Positions 1 to 11,835 are shown, counted from the first letter of the stretch. The stretch is 64,000 bases of DNA from Leptobrachium leishanense (GCA_009667805.1 CM019068.1:2401218-2465217); one strand, 5' to 3'. The notes: generated by a model not told the origin, from the sequence alone. Numbers and translations are program-made.

Positions 1-536
1 ATAAGAAATAGTTTTAAGATAAATTGATAATCAGCAGTATTATAGGACGAAGGTTCACTTCTCAAGATGTTTGCAAATGTCTTTAGAATGACAAGGATAC
101 TGATGTTTGCAAATGTTTTTAGAATGGCAAGGATGCTGATGTTTGCAAGTTTCTCTCAAGTGATAAAAAAGTGCTGATGTCTTAAAAAAGTACTGATGTC
201 TTAAGAAATGCTGATATCTCAAGAAATCACATGCCGAGGCCACGGGACTGTCTAGAAATGTGTCACCAGACCTGTATTGAAACTGGCCAATGAACTATGT
301 TATGTTTTGAAATGTTAACTAATGAAATAAAAAGACAACGCCTTGACATAGGTATAAATATGTGTCAAGAACCGTTGGAAGGCAGAGAGAAATTGCCAGA
401 CAAAATTACATGCCTCGTGTGTCCTTTTTGAAAGGATTTTCTCTCTCCCTGCGCAGGAGGAGAGTTAACTCAAGGTGTGCCTAAGACAGGGTCTTAGGGG
501 TTAAGGACGGAAAATTGGAGACCATTATTCTCTTCA
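1..536 (+). repeat. 5' LTR (left end cut by window)
   Basis: Matches 6327-6898 with only two substitutions (positions 49 and 512) and one missing 36-bp unit. U3 holds 36-bp tandem units with a TTTGCAAAT core at about 64-150. A TATA-like TATAAATA follows near 352-359. The LTR ends in TCTTCA at 536, three bases before the primer-binding site. Confidence 0.93.
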
Positions 537-539
537 ATC

Positions 540-557
540 TGGAGGCACTGCCGACAT
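540..557 (+). other. Primer-binding site, probably tRNA-Thr
   Basis: TGGAGGCAC follows the LTR end after a 3-nt spacer. The first nine bases equal the complement of the 3' end of vertebrate tRNA-Thr, and about 14 of 18 bases agree overall. The tRNA assignment is inference from recalled tRNA ends; the position and the TGG start are seen directly. Confidence 0.6.
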
Positions 558-1633
558 GAACGGTCACCCCTCGTCCTGGTGAGTATATTGTCTTGTCTGG
601 ACGAGGGCAATGACAGCGTTTATCTCGAACTAAAGTTAGTTGTCCATGTCCTATAGTGTAAAAGGAAACGTTGCCAGGGGCCGTTTATTACAAATTAAAA
701 GAAAACGTTGCCAGGGGCCGTTTATTTAAAGATGGAGTGAGTCAGGGACCACACTCAATAGAAGGGACATTATATGTCCAATTGATCACACCTTGCGTTA
801 ACCCTCATAAGAATAATAGAGTATAAGAATAATAGAGTGTAAGTATATTAGCGTATAAGAATATTAGAGTGTTAAGATTTACTGTTGAACGATCTGTAAG
901 GTAAGACAGACGTCCCTCAGTTGTGATAATAGAGTAAATTATATAAATTGTAGAGGTATAAGTTAAGGTGCCGAGTGGTCTGTAAGGTAAGACGGACGCT
1001 CGTCATTCCTGTATTACCGGTTTAATTACATGTATATATATGTATATATTGTTAAAGTATATATTATAGAGTGATAAGTTAATTGGGTGGCAGGAAAATC
1101 TGTAAAGTATGCAGACTTTTGCCCCTTTGTATACTGATGGTACTGTGTATATATATATGTATATATAAGAGCTGACTGGTTGGACATTGTTTGCTGTGAG
1201 GTGCATGTTGTATTAAGCAGAGGTGTTTGTTGGCCATTTGTGTGTTAGTTGCTGACTGATGGGGTGGATGATGTTGGTCATGTATGCAGTTACTAACCGG
1301 AGATACATATATTGTGAAGCTAGTTTTTATATACTATTGGATTGTGGTTTATAAATTTTTGTTTATGATATGAAGGAATTATATAACTACAAAATAAAAA
1401 GCAAAAGATTAGAAGTTTGATTCTCGAGAATAGGGGAGGATTCACTAAATAAGTTTTTATTACCTATCCTTAAATTAGCTCATCTTTTGTTGATCCATGT
1501 GGCATAGAGATATATATATATATATATATAGTAAGAATTTAAATTGTTTTTCTTTTCGAGCACTGTGAAGAGCCTCTCTTTTTTCTTTCTTTCTCTATTT
1601 TACCTGCCTGATTATTCAATTGTACAACTAACC
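558..1633 (+). promoter_or_regulatory. Proviral leader with splice donor and repeated hairpins
   Basis: About 1.1 kb without a long reading frame. A strong splice-donor match CTG|GTGAGT has its GT at 579-580. A segment containing ACGTTGCCAGGGGCCGTTTA is duplicated at about 661-727. Three short stem-loops of the form TCTGT-loop-ACAGA lie at 893-910, 978-997 and 1099-1115. TA-rich tracts lie at 1030-1060, 1147-1167 and 1510-1530. The spacing fits a retroviral packaging region, but that role is inference. Confidence 0.55.
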
Positions 1634-2272
1634 ATGGGTATTTAAAGTAGCAAGGTTAAAGAATATCCCTTACTGAAAATAGGAGAGTTTTGTAAAGATT
1701 ATGTAGCACGAGTAGGGGGCACAGATTGCTATTTAATTAACCCATGGATAGATAATCTAGCGGGATGGACAGAAGCAGTGGGAGTTGTGATCCTTTCCTC
1801 AGACAGGGAGACCACAGCCCATTCTATATGGATATAGTGAAAGGATTATGTCTCGACGACACCGAGGCATGGCCCTATTATCAGGGAGACCCTCAGTGGG
1901 ACATGCAGTATATGAAATTGGGGAGGGGGGGACAATGATTAATGGTGAAACAATGTAGAAGAGGGACCCCATTGTCCTCTGACAGCGCCAGACTGCATAA
2001 AATAGAACAGAGTATACCACGGAATAAACAAGAAATACCCCGTGCCAGCTGGGAACCACGACCCCCTCCGTCTTATAGACAATCCATATATCCGTCCCTT
2101 TACTGAGACAGAGGTCTTGGGTGCGGTAGGGGCAATGGAGGATTTGAAACCTTCGGCCCCATCCACATCCAAAGACGGGAAAAAGAAAAAAGAGGAAGTA
2201 AAAGAGAAAATAGAAAAAAAAAAAGCAGAAGAATATATACTGCCTTTCGTTATTATGGCCACTCGCATATAA
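1634..2272 (+). pseudogene. gag: gag remnant (matrix region), broken
   Basis: An ATG at 1634 in good context opens a MG-type start, as in myristoylated matrix proteins, but the fourth codon is already a stop (1643-1645). The frame then stays open to about 1832 and encodes matrix-like sequence. A second open stretch at 2042-2272 ends in a lysine/glutamate-rich tail. No capsid major homology region and no CCHC zinc knuckle is seen before RT begins at about 2400, so capsid, nucleocapsid and protease appear deleted. Assignment to gag rests on position and start type; the family is not resolvable here. Confidence 0.55.
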
Positions 2273-2429
2273 CAAAGGATCGCCATTAATAAGCCTTAAG
2301 ATATGAGAATAACACCAACAAAACCCATTTTCCTATTTATGACCATGGGGAATAAGTTACTTAGAAATAGAAGATATTAATAGAATTTTTAAACATTGTC
2401 AAAAAGAGAAAGAGGACGGACTACGTCCT

Positions 2430-4260
2430 ATGATTGACCAGTTTCTACAGGATGGTATCCTGGAACCTGTAGTCTTCCCCTTCAGTACCCCAATTAACCC
2501 CGTGAACAAAGCTGACGGGACTGTCAGGTTCGTTCAAGACTTGCGCGCAGTTAATTCCCTAGTGATTCTAATTGCGCCAATTGTCCCAGATGTCACGTCA
2601 CTTCTGTCATCAATATCAGCGACACATACACATTTTTCTGTAATTGACCTGAAGAATGCATTTTTTAGCATCCCTGTACATCCGGAAACGGCATTGCTTT
2701 TTGCATTTTCATTTGAAGGCACCCAATTTACATGGAAAAGGTTATCTCAGGGGTACGTTGACGCCCCGGTGGTCTACAGTATTGTACTGCAGGCCACTCT
2801 GAAATTCTGGCACCCCAGCCATGGTTCTGTCCTGCTGCAATACGTGGATGATCTCCTCGTATGCAGTCCATCAGAGGAGGCCTGCCGGGAGGATGGTAAA
2901 ACACTTTTTAGTTGGTTACAGGAATGTGGGCACAAGGTTTCCCTTTAAAAAAAAAATGCAGTGGTGTCAAATGCAAGTTGAATATTTAGGGTTTGTTCTC
3001 AGACAGGGGGAACGGAGCATCAGTCAGAAGAGAGTCCAGTCTGTCACGGGCCTGGTCAACCCGAAAACTAAGAAGGACATGCTGTCATTCTTAGGCATGA
3101 TAAACTATTGCAGACAGTGGATCCCTGACTGCTCCTATTATGATAACATTCTGAGACAAGCCACCCTGTTGGGTCAATCCAATATGATAACATGGTCTAA
3201 TGAAATGTTAAATGCCTTTAGGGTTCTCAGAAATGCAATGATGTTAATAAGCCCCGCGCTTGGCCTCCCTGATTATGTACTTTCATTTCATCTGTTTGCA
3301 AGGGACAATTGTAAAACCTTGGCCGCGGTACTGACGCAAGAACATGGGGGCCGGTTGCGCCCCATAGCATTTTTTATTTTTTTTTCACAGATTTTGCCAG
3401 TAACGGTGCAAGGGATGCCGGCCTGTTTGCGTGCCCTGGCAGCATGTGCAATGGCCGTTAGTATGGCAAGCCAATACACATTAGGGTACGAACCTCACCT
3501 ACCCACAACCCATGATGTTTTATTTTTACTTAAGGGCATACATACACAGCACATATCACAGCGCTTTAGTGGATATGAAGTCACACTGCTAAGCAACCCT
3601 GCACTGCACATAGAATACAGTTCAAGTGTCTCTGGTCCAGCACCAATCCTAAACGCTTTACTGGGTCTTAAGAATCCCTCAGATACCATCCCACTCGAAC
3701 ATGACTGTGCTCTCTCCATTGAGTCTGAAACTGCACCCCGCCCTGATCTCATGTCAACACCTGTTCCGGACGCAGATGTCGTCTTTGTTGACGGCTCCTG
3801 TACCCGCCCCGATGACAACACTTATCATGCAGGCTATGCAGTGGTTCAACTCCCTGACACTGTTCTTGAATCAGGGCCTGTACCCTACCAGTCTGCCCAG
3901 GCAGCAGAACTGATTGCATTAACACGAGCCTGCAGGTTCTATGCGGGTAGACCTGTCACGATATACACTGACTCCAAATATGTTTATGGTGTGGTCCATG
4001 ACCATGGGACGATATGGGAAAAGAGGGGATTTGTGGCCGCAGATGGCAAGAAGATTTCCCATTCGACCCTGGTCATGGACCTCCTAGCAAGCATTCTTAT
4101 GCCCTCTCAGATAGCGGTGTTACATTGTAGAGCACACACCAGAGCCTCAGATCCTATTGCAAAAGGGAATCATCTGGCTGACCAAGCAGCTAAACGAGCA
4201 GCACAACAGGACATAGCTAAACTAGTAATGCCGGGTTTTGCGACCTCCCACAATGGATAG
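2430..4260 (+). pseudogene. pol: pol remnant: reverse transcriptase and RNase H
   Basis: Reverse transcriptase starts in one frame (2430-2948) and continues in the next (to 4260). The shift lies at the A-run at 2948-2957. RT motifs: the thumb-proximal VIDLKNAFFSIP block at about 2640-2680, a degraded LPQG box (reads LSQG) near 2745, and the catalytic YVDD at about 2840. RNase H follows at about 3770-4230, with the DGS, TDSKY and HxxxxxxxxKGNxxAD blocks expected of gamma/epsilon-type enzymes, and looks the best kept part. The frame ends at 4260, just where the integrase N-terminal zinc-binding domain should begin. It would copy viral RNA to DNA if intact. Confidence 0.9.
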
Positions 4261-4858
4261 GGACCAATTATTTTGTACCTTACAAAAATATGCAACCACA
4301 GAAGAGCTAAAGAATTGGAAATTGGTACTCCCCATCATTCTGGCTGAAATCAGAATGGCGGTTAATAGGAACACAGGCTACTCCCCCTTCGAGATATTTA
4401 TGGGCAGACCCTTTCCATTACCATGGTCTACAGGTAGGCTAACAGTGGAGACAGGGGACTTAGAGCAGATAAGGGATGAATATGTTAGGCAGCTGATCTC
4501 AACCCTCGAGACAACCAGAGACGAAGTTATATTTAAGTTCCCCTTTCTTTCAGACAAATCTACCCACCTATTTAATCCAGGAGACAAGGTGCTGGTAAAG
4601 CGGCTACAGAAAGGAAAAAGACCAGAGGATTTCGCCTATGGACCAGAGACCACGGTGGTAGCCGTAACCCGCACAGCTATACTGACAGAGGACAGCCCAG
4701 TCTGGATTCACGCCTCTCGAGTCAAGCGGATTCAACAAAGGACTCAACAAGAGACACTCACGAGGGCAGATAGCCCTGGCTTCCAACAAGGAGAAAATGA
4801 CAACCAAGGATCCTTTTCGAAGAGTATGGAGACGCATGTGGGGGAAGAAAAAGACTGA
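4238..4858 (+). pseudogene. pol: pol remnant: C-terminal end of integrase
   Basis: The frame resembles the end of the integrase core and the C-terminal domain of gamma/epsilon-type integrases: a block around NTGYSPFEIFMGRP at about 4370-4410 followed by a basic, SH3-like tail (GDKVLVKRLQKGK at about 4580-4620). The zinc-binding HHCC domain and the DD part of the DDE core are absent. The gap falls at the junction with RNase H (about 4255), where two distant parts of pol meet in different frames. This is an internal deletion of about 0.7-0.8 kb by comparison with usual pol length. Confidence 0.85.
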
Positions 4859-6025
4859 AATAATGTTTACCCCCCCCCCTTCGGAACATATGTCACAACC
4901 CCTATTGTCCACACCTCCTACCAGAAAGAACCCAAACCCAAACCATCACTGTCTGGCCACTGTTGTTTTTTTATTGTCCACCATTACTGCAGTATGATAC
5001 TGTACAAGGCAACTGTATATATATGTGTAACCGATGAGTACTGGGGACATAATTGTGATTATTGGGGCGCAGTGGGGTGGGACACGGGCAATATGGGATT
5101 TGGTACCTCTGATGCGGTAGTTAACAGATGGGAATATACACAACTGCCACAACCAAATTCCCTCGATACAAGTTCAAACTCCAAGATATGGCCATTTATA
5201 AGAAGGAAGAGAACCCATTCCTACCCAGGAAATATGGAGAGGTAGTGAGACCTCATCCTCTCCTACCTAAACACCAAATCAATAGCCAATCCCACCTATG
5301 AAGACAGCATAGTAATGGAAACAGGATTTTCAGATGTAAATGTTTGGATAGAATGGGTAAAATTTAGTGCCCTAAACAATAACCGTACAAATTGTTATGT
5401 GTGTGGTGCTGTTAGGCCACATCTAGGCACCGTACCTTTTAATATTCCGCAAGATGTAGAAGAATGTTTTCTTAGTTTATATACTAACACCACTGATAGC
5501 CAGAGTTTATGTGAATATTGGAAGAATAGCTACCCCATACTAACACGCCTCCCACAACCAGGAGAAGGGATACATGTTTACCCAGGGAACTATACCTGCT
5601 ATAGGTCAGCAGAAAAAGGTAGGAACCTCACCTTCTTCCCCGAGGGTTATTGTGCCAATTATAGCAATATCAACAGTATTAAGTTACAGAATCAAGTTTT
5701 TCTGATTGGGGATCTCTACTGGATATGTGGAGACCTCAAGATTAGGGCGCGTCTGCCCCTTCAATGGTCAGGTGAATGTGCCCTAGCTAAGGCCATAATG
5801 GGATTTCATATTGTTTCAGATCCTGAGGAAATTCCAAATATTAGCTCACGTCGCAGGAAAAGGGAAGTCCCAAGCCCACAAGGTAGTCTTGATCCGCATG
5901 TCTATATTGATGTTATAGGGGTACCAAGAGGGGTCCCTGATGAATTTAAAGCAAGGGATCAGGTAAAGGCAGGGTTTGAGTCATTCCTAGCACCTCTTGT
6001 TACTATTAATAAGAATGTAGGTTAG
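4797..6025 (+). pseudogene. env: env remnant: surface subunit and start of TM
   Basis: An ATG at 4797 overlaps the end of pol by about 60 nt in another frame, the usual class I arrangement, and leads into a hydrophobic signal-like stretch at 4945-4995. The frame then shifts (near 4994), meets tandem stops at about 5236-5241, and is open again to 6025. The SU part has several N-glycosylation sites and a CxxC motif (CYVC, near 5395). A basic furin-type cleavage site RRRKR lies at about 5850-5865. Only about 50 codons of TM follow; the heptad repeats, CX6CC region and membrane anchor are gone before the 3' LTR. Confidence 0.85.
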
Positions 6026-6212
6026 GAAGATAAATAGGCACTGGGAGACTGCCATGTGTTACCCGTTCCGTGGCAGGTACAGCCCCCTGGTTCTATATTG
6101 ATCCACATGGGTATTGAGGGTCTCGCTCCCCAACCCATACTAACTTACAGTAGATAGATGAAACAAAGAAAGAATCAAATAGTATGATCATACTATGATT
6201 CTAAGAGGGGAT

Positions 6213-6898
6213 TGAAGGAAAAGGAATCCTCAGACCACCATCTGCTAACCTATAAGAAGGACCCTATAAGTAGTTAAATAACACCCCATGAATTATAATA
6301 TTAATAGATAAATTAAGGTTTAAAATATAAGAAATAGTTTTAAGATAAATTGATAATCAGCAGTATTATAGGACTAAGGTTCACTTCTCAAGATGTTTGC
6401 AAATGTCTTTAGAATGACAAGGATACTGATGTTTGCAAATGTTTTTAGAATGACAAGGATGCTGATGTTTGCAAATGTTTTTAGAATGGCAAGGATGCTG
6501 ATGTTTGCAAGTTTCTCTCAAGTGATAAAAAAGTGCTGATGTCTTAAAAAAGTACTGATGTCTTAAGAAATGCTGATATCTCAAGAAATCACATGCCGAG
6601 GCCACGGGACTGTCTAGAAATGTGTCACCAGACCTGTATTGAAACTGGCCAATGAACTATGTTATGTTTTGAAATGTTAACTAATGAAATAAAAAGACAA
6701 CGCCTTGACATAGGTATAAATATGTGTCAAGAACCGTTGGAAGGCAGAGAGAAATTGCCAGACAAAATTACATGCCTCGTGTGTCCTTTTTGAAAGGATT
6801 TTCTCTCTCCCTGCGCAGGAGGAGAGTTAACTCAAGGTGTGCCTAAGACAGGGTCTTAGGGGTTAAGGACGGACAATTGGAGACCATTATTCTCTTCA
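6213..6898 (+). repeat. 3' LTR (complete, 686 bp)
   Basis: Begins TG at 6213, directly after a purine tract (AAGAGGGGAT, 6203-6212) that serves as polypurine tract, and ends CA at 6898. U3 carries three full 36-bp units (about 6390-6505) against two in the 5' LTR. A TATA-like TATAAATA lies at 6715-6722. Confidence 0.92.
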
Positions 6899-8569
6899 TC
6901 CCCTATGAGTATGTTTGTGCCCCCGTTGGGCAGTTTGCCATCCGTGGCATGTTGTAAATAAATTTTCTATTTTTTCTATTTTTTCCTGTTTGTGTGCGTT
7001 GCTTTTCCTTACTTAATAAGTTAATATGTATCGCTCGGTTTCCACACTGTTAAAATTATATGTACATAAATTTATTGACATTTCTATGGACCCTTTGTCA
7101 TAAATTTGTCAACATATTTGTGGCCATGAATGTGACTGTGCACATTCTACACTTCCTGCCTGGCCAAAAAATGTCACACACTAACACAACCTTGTTGTAC
7201 TGCCTTGAGATTTGATTACCGTGTCATGGTTTTGTTAAGCTTAGGCCATGTCACAACAACACGGATTTTTGTCCACTGTCACATTCATTGTATAACCAAG
7301 AATTTATCAAAAAATATTGATGGCAGCACTGCGTGAAGTCTTCTCCGACACAACCCAAAGATCCTTAGTGCGGCTCAGGTCTAGTTTATTTGTCCCTGTT
7401 TGCAGCTTCACACAACACCTCCTCCCAGCTATGAGCTCTCTCTCTCTCCCACCGCTGCCCGCTAAGACGCTGCCCGCCAACATGATCACGTCTTTGCAGG
7501 AAGACAACAGCGTGGGGGAACAGCAGCTGCTGACAGTCCCAAGACCTCGTCACAATGACGTCAGTTCTGGAGTTAACCCCTAACTGCGACCAATGGTGGA
7601 GATAGGGGGTTCCGATTAACCCCCTATCTCCCGATCCGCGGCAGCTATCGGTTAATGTTTGGTATCTTTGGATCGACCAGAGCATGGCCTTTCCAACAAT
7701 ACCAAACATGACAATGTTAAAAATTATAAAAAATTAAAATTGTTTTGCTAATGCAGCAATATTGTTGCCATTTCAATTATAATGTGAACAATGATGCTGC
7801 ACTAAGGATTTTTGTATGCGGTGCGTTTGTTAAAAATGTTATATTTTTTTGGGTGAAAATTACACTATAACAAGTCCCCATTTCAATTTTTTTTTAACAA
7901 ACGCAACTCATAAAATATAACCGCAAACACTCGCATGTTAAAATGTGAAAAAAACACTTTGCACCTTGTAAAACAAACATTGAAAATTCAAATTTTATTG
8001 CATTTTTTGTTATAATATACAGACAGGACATGACGCATACATATGATAATGATATATTATGAATCATCTGTCGAGTCTGCCGGAAAGAACGATATATAAC
8101 ATGTCTGGGTCATATTATAAAATAAGGCTTCAAAACGTGTTTAAACAAGAGGAGCGAAACTGTTAAAAATTAGCTCAGCAGCAGAAGCAGTGCCGCACAC
8201 AGGTGTGAAGGGAAGCCGTGAAATGCCTCAGCAGCGAAAGGGTTAATTTTTTTTTGTCTCTTTTAAATCATTTTATTTGTTGGGTTTTTTTTCGTTTCAG
8301 ATCATTTTGATCAACTATTTTTCCGTTTTGAAAACCTTTTGTTCTGGTTTTTATTTTTAAAGTCAGACCATTCGGGTCAGTTTAGCGTTTTTTAAATCGT
8401 TTTGTTAATTTTTTTTTTGTTCCTTGGCTTTCATACCATTTTTTTAATGTGATTAAATAAAGTTGTGAAATGTATATTCATAAGAAAAAAGGATCTTTAT
8501 TTAATTAAAAAAAAACACGATAGAATCGCCAGAATTATCGTATCGACAGAATGAATTATCGGATCCGAA
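6899..8569. other. Non-coding flank, no gene recognised
   Basis: AT-rich sequence with short poly-T and poly-A tracts. No protein family was recognised in any frame. A 24-bp phrase around TTTCCAACAATACC at 7688-7711 recurs with two changes at about 40913-40937, hinting at an old dispersed repeat. Confidence 0.5.
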
Positions 8570-9215
8570 AAACCCAGCACAGAGCCGAGCAAAACAGAAT
8601 AAACGCCACAGAGCCGAGCACAGTACAATAGACGGCACAGAGCCAAGCACAACAGAATAAACGCCACAGAGCTGAGCACAATAAACGCCGCCAAGCACAG
8701 CACAATAGACGCCACAGAGCCAAGCACAATAAACGGCACAGCGCCGAGCACAGCACAATATACGGCACAGAGCACAGCACAATAAATGGCACAGCCAATC
8801 ACAGCACAATAAACGGCGCCAAGCACAGAACCAAGCACAACACAATAAACGGCGCAGAGCACAATAAAAAGCAGAGCACAATATACGGCACGGAGCAGAG
8901 CACAGAGCCGATGTGCAGAGCCCAGCACAGAGCCGAGCAAAACAGAATAAACGTCACAGAGCCGAGCACAATAAACGCCACAGAGCCAAGCACAATAAAC
9001 GCCACAGAGCCGAGCACAATAAACGCCACAGAGCCAAGCACAATAAACGCCACAGAGCCGAGCACAATAAACTCCACAGAGCCGAGCACAGTACAATAAA
9101 CGGCACAGAGCCGAGCACAGTACAATAGACGGCACAGAGCCAAGCACAACAGAATAAACGCCACAGAGCCGAGCACAGAGCCAAACACAGCACAATAAAT
9201 GGCACCGAACCAAGC
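8570..9215. repeat. 24/29-bp minisatellite
   Basis: Tandem units of the type CACAGAGCCGAGCACAATAA plus a 4-base tail. Perfect 24-bp periodicity is seen at about 8960-9070, with 29-bp variants (extra AGTAC) and shorter ones elsewhere. The long cysteine/leucine-rich reading frames on both strands are by-products of the repeat. Confidence 0.9.
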
Positions 9216-9344
9216 ACAACGCACCACACTTATCAATAGACTGCCCTCTGGGCAGGCTTTACACCTAGTTTATTATAAAAGAATATATAAAGTATAAAAA
9301 AAGTAAACCATAGTAGTTTACATCAAAACGAATAGAGTTAGACA

Positions 9345-9380
9345 CTTTGAAACGAGGAGAACAGACGTTCCGAAAAAAAC
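9345..9380 (-). mobile_element. hAT-like MITE, left piece (split by CR1)
   Basis: Reverse-complement match to 46740-46775 (shared core GAGGAGAACAGACGTTCCG). It breaks off after CGAAAAAAAC at 9380, exactly where CR1 starts, and continues at 11617. How far it extends left of 9345 is unclear because the sequence diverges. Confidence 0.7.
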
Positions 9381-11616
9381 ACTGAGGATAAGTGGAATAT
9401 CTTTAAACTAACACTAGAAAAGTACACGTCACAATATATTCCACTGGTTAATAAATATAAAAGAAACAGACTGAAACCGATGTGGCTTAGTAGGAAGGTA
9501 ACTAAGGAAATGGAAAATAAAAAGAAGGCATTTAAAGCTTTTAAATTTGATAAATCTGAGGCATCCTATAAAGCATATAGGGCAGCCAATAAAGCATGTA
9601 AAAATGCGATTAGATGGGCTAAACTAGAAAATGAAAAAGAAATAGCCAAAGAGAGCAAGACCAACCCTAAAAGATTCTTTAGGTACATAAATTCTAAAAA
9701 ACCCAAGAGTGAAAATGTAGGTTCACTAAAATCTGAGTCAGGGTTATTGTTAACTGAAGATCAGGATAAGGCAGAAATTTTAAATGGTTATTTTTCTTCA
9801 GTATTTATCAAAGAGAAACCTATAACAGGAGACATGAAATTCATTAATAAAAACTTACTAATACAAAGTGACTGGTTGACTCAGGACAAGGTTTTGCAGA
9901 AATTAAACAATGTGAATGTGAATAAAGCCCCAGGGCCAGATGGAATTCACCCACGAGTACTGAGAGAGCTATGTGTTGAAATATGTAAACCTCTGTTCTT
10001 AATCTTTCAAGATTCTTTTCTTTCAGGAATAGTACCAGAGGATTGGAGAAAAGCTGACGTGGTCCCTATATTTAAGAATGGTTTAAAATTTGTGCCTGGG
10101 AATTATAGACCTGTGAGCTTAACATCTGTGGCTGGGAAAGTATTTGAGGGGTTACTAAGGGATAATATTCAGGAATTTATTGGGAGGTATAATGTAATTG
10201 GCAAAAATCAGCATGGTTTCATGAAACACAGATCATGTCAGACTAACCTAATTACGTTCTATGAGGAAGTAAGTAGAAGTATAGATCAGGGGGTCGCAGT
10301 GGATGTGATTTACTTAGATTTTGCCAAAGCTTTCGACACAGTTTCCACACAAAAGGTTACTATTTAAATTAAGAAAAAATGGTCTAGATGAAAATACTTG
10401 TTCTTGGATAGAAAACTGGCTAAAAGATAGGGTACAGAGAGTGGTCATAAATGGTACATTTTCAAGATGGACACCAGTGGTAAGCGGTGTCCCTCAGGGG
10501 TCTGTTATAGGACCAATACTATTCAATTTATTTATAAATGACCTTGAGATAGGCATTGAAAGTCATGTATCAGTGTTTGCAGATGACACAAAGCTAGGAA
10601 AAGTAATACAATGTGAGCAGGATGTTACTTCGCTGCAGAGGGATTTAGATAAATTGGGGGACTGGGCATTTAAATGGCAGATGAAATTTAATCTAGATAA
10701 ATGTAAAGTTATGCACTTTGGAGTGAAGAACACACAAGCAATTTATACCCTACATGGTACGGAGTTAGGGAAATCCAAGCAGGAGAAGGATTTGGGAATA
10801 ATCATAGACTTCAAACTAAGTAACAATGTGCAATGTCAAACAGCAGCGCCAAGGCCAGCAAAGTACTGGCATGCATTAAAAGGGGAGTTCACTCACGGGA
10901 TGAAAACATAATTTTGCCTCTGTATAAATCAATGGTCAGGCCGCACCTTGAATATGCCGTGCAATTTTGGCACCTGTCTAAAAAAAGATATTATATCGTT
11001 AGAAAAAGTGCAGAGACGGGCAACTAAATTAATAAGGGGGATGGAAGGGTTAAGTTATGAGGAAAGACTAACAAGCTTAAACCTGTTTAGTTTAGAGAAA
11101 AGGCGCCTTAGAGGGGATCTGATAACCTTATATAAATATATACGGGGGCATTATCAACCATTGTCTGATAACCTATTCATTAACAGGACTATACATAGGA
11201 CAAGGGGTCATCCATTTAGACTGGAAGAAAGAAAATTTAGCTTAAAGCATAGGAAGGGTTATTTTACGGTGAGAACAATAAAGCTGTGGAATTCTCTGCC
11301 TGTTGAGGTGGTTGGGTCAGAGTCTGTACAGACTTTTAAAAAACGACTGGATGACTTCCTGCAGACACAGAATATTAAGGGTTATAATATTTAATATGTG
11401 GGTAAAAGCTTCTTGATCCAAGGAGAAATCTGACTGCCATTCTGGGGTCAAGAAGGAATTTTTTTCCCAGTATGTTGCATATTGGCGAGCGCTTCAGACT
11501 GGGTTTTTTGCCTTCTTTTGGATCAACAGCAGTAGGTTATGTGGGAGAGGCTGAACCCGATGGACGCATGTCTTTTTTCAGCCTATATAACTATGTAACT
11601 ATGTAACTATGTAACT
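9381..11616 (+). mobile_element. CR1-type LINE, 5'-truncated
   Basis: Non-LTR retrotransposon containing the ORF2 remnant at 9480-11394. A 3' UTR of about 190 bp follows, ending in tandem copies of an 8-mer (AACTATGT, 11588-11616), the microsatellite-like tail expected for CR1-group LINEs rather than poly-A. The endonuclease half is absent, so the copy is 5'-truncated at 9381. Both edges are fixed by the split hAT-like MITE. Confidence 0.88.
9480..11394 (+). pseudogene. CR1 ORF2: reverse transcriptase, broken
   Basis: Reverse transcriptase of a CR1-clade LINE. Visible blocks: APGPDGIHP at about 9925-9955, NYRPVSLTS at about 10095, the YLDFAKAFD block at about 10315, SGVPQGS at about 10490, and the catalytic FADD at about 10575. 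The coding frame shifts near 10350 (at AAAAGG), again near 10850, and back near 10990, so at least three indels break it. A C-terminal portion with the LWNSLP phrase is intact in 10948-11394. The apurinic endonuclease that should precede RT is missing through 5' truncation. In an intact element this enzyme primes cDNA synthesis at the nicked target. Confidence 0.92.
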
Positions 11617-11835
11617 AAAATTTCCCAAATCACGAAAAGTCGATACAAAAAACGAGCAAAGTGACCCGAAAACACGAAAAATGGTCGATATTCCGAAAAA
11701 AAATGTACACGAAAAATGAGCCGAACCGAACCGAATCGAAACAGAAATCGGTCGAAATGAGCCGAATCGAAAATTTTAAACATCCGAACAAATCGAACCG
11801 AATCGAACTGAAAAAAAAATCTGTGCACAAGCCTA
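11617..11835 (-). mobile_element. hAT-like MITE, right piece
   Basis: Reverse-complement match to 46523-46735. Ends TGTGCACAAGCCTA at 11835, the counterpart of the TAGGCTTGTGC end of the intact copy at 46523. It is rich in CGAA/CGAAC phrases. Together with 9345-9380 it makes one element into which CR1 inserted. Confidence 0.85.

Larger units (their letters stand above)
1..6898 (+). mobile_element. Endogenous retrovirus, class I-like, defective
   Basis: Provirus read from two matching LTRs (1-536 and 6213-6898) that enclose, in order, a primer-binding site, a long leader, a gag remnant, pol and env. The window edge removes about 114 bp of the 5' LTR. The RNase H, integrase C-terminus and env layout (env starting inside the end of pol in another frame, basic SU/TM cleavage site) fit gamma/epsilon-type retroviruses. 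Capsid, nucleocapsid, protease, most of integrase and most of the TM subunit are missing, and the remaining frames carry shifts and stops, so it cannot be autonomous. The target-site duplication cannot be tested because the 5' edge is outside the window. Confidence 0.93.

Noticed and set aside
2042..2272. Lys/Glu-rich frame as a separate cellular gene
   Set aside because: Lies between LTRs in the position of gag and has no independent gene signals.
8497..9236. Cysteine/leucine-rich minus-strand proteins
   Set aside because: Translations of the 24-bp minisatellite.
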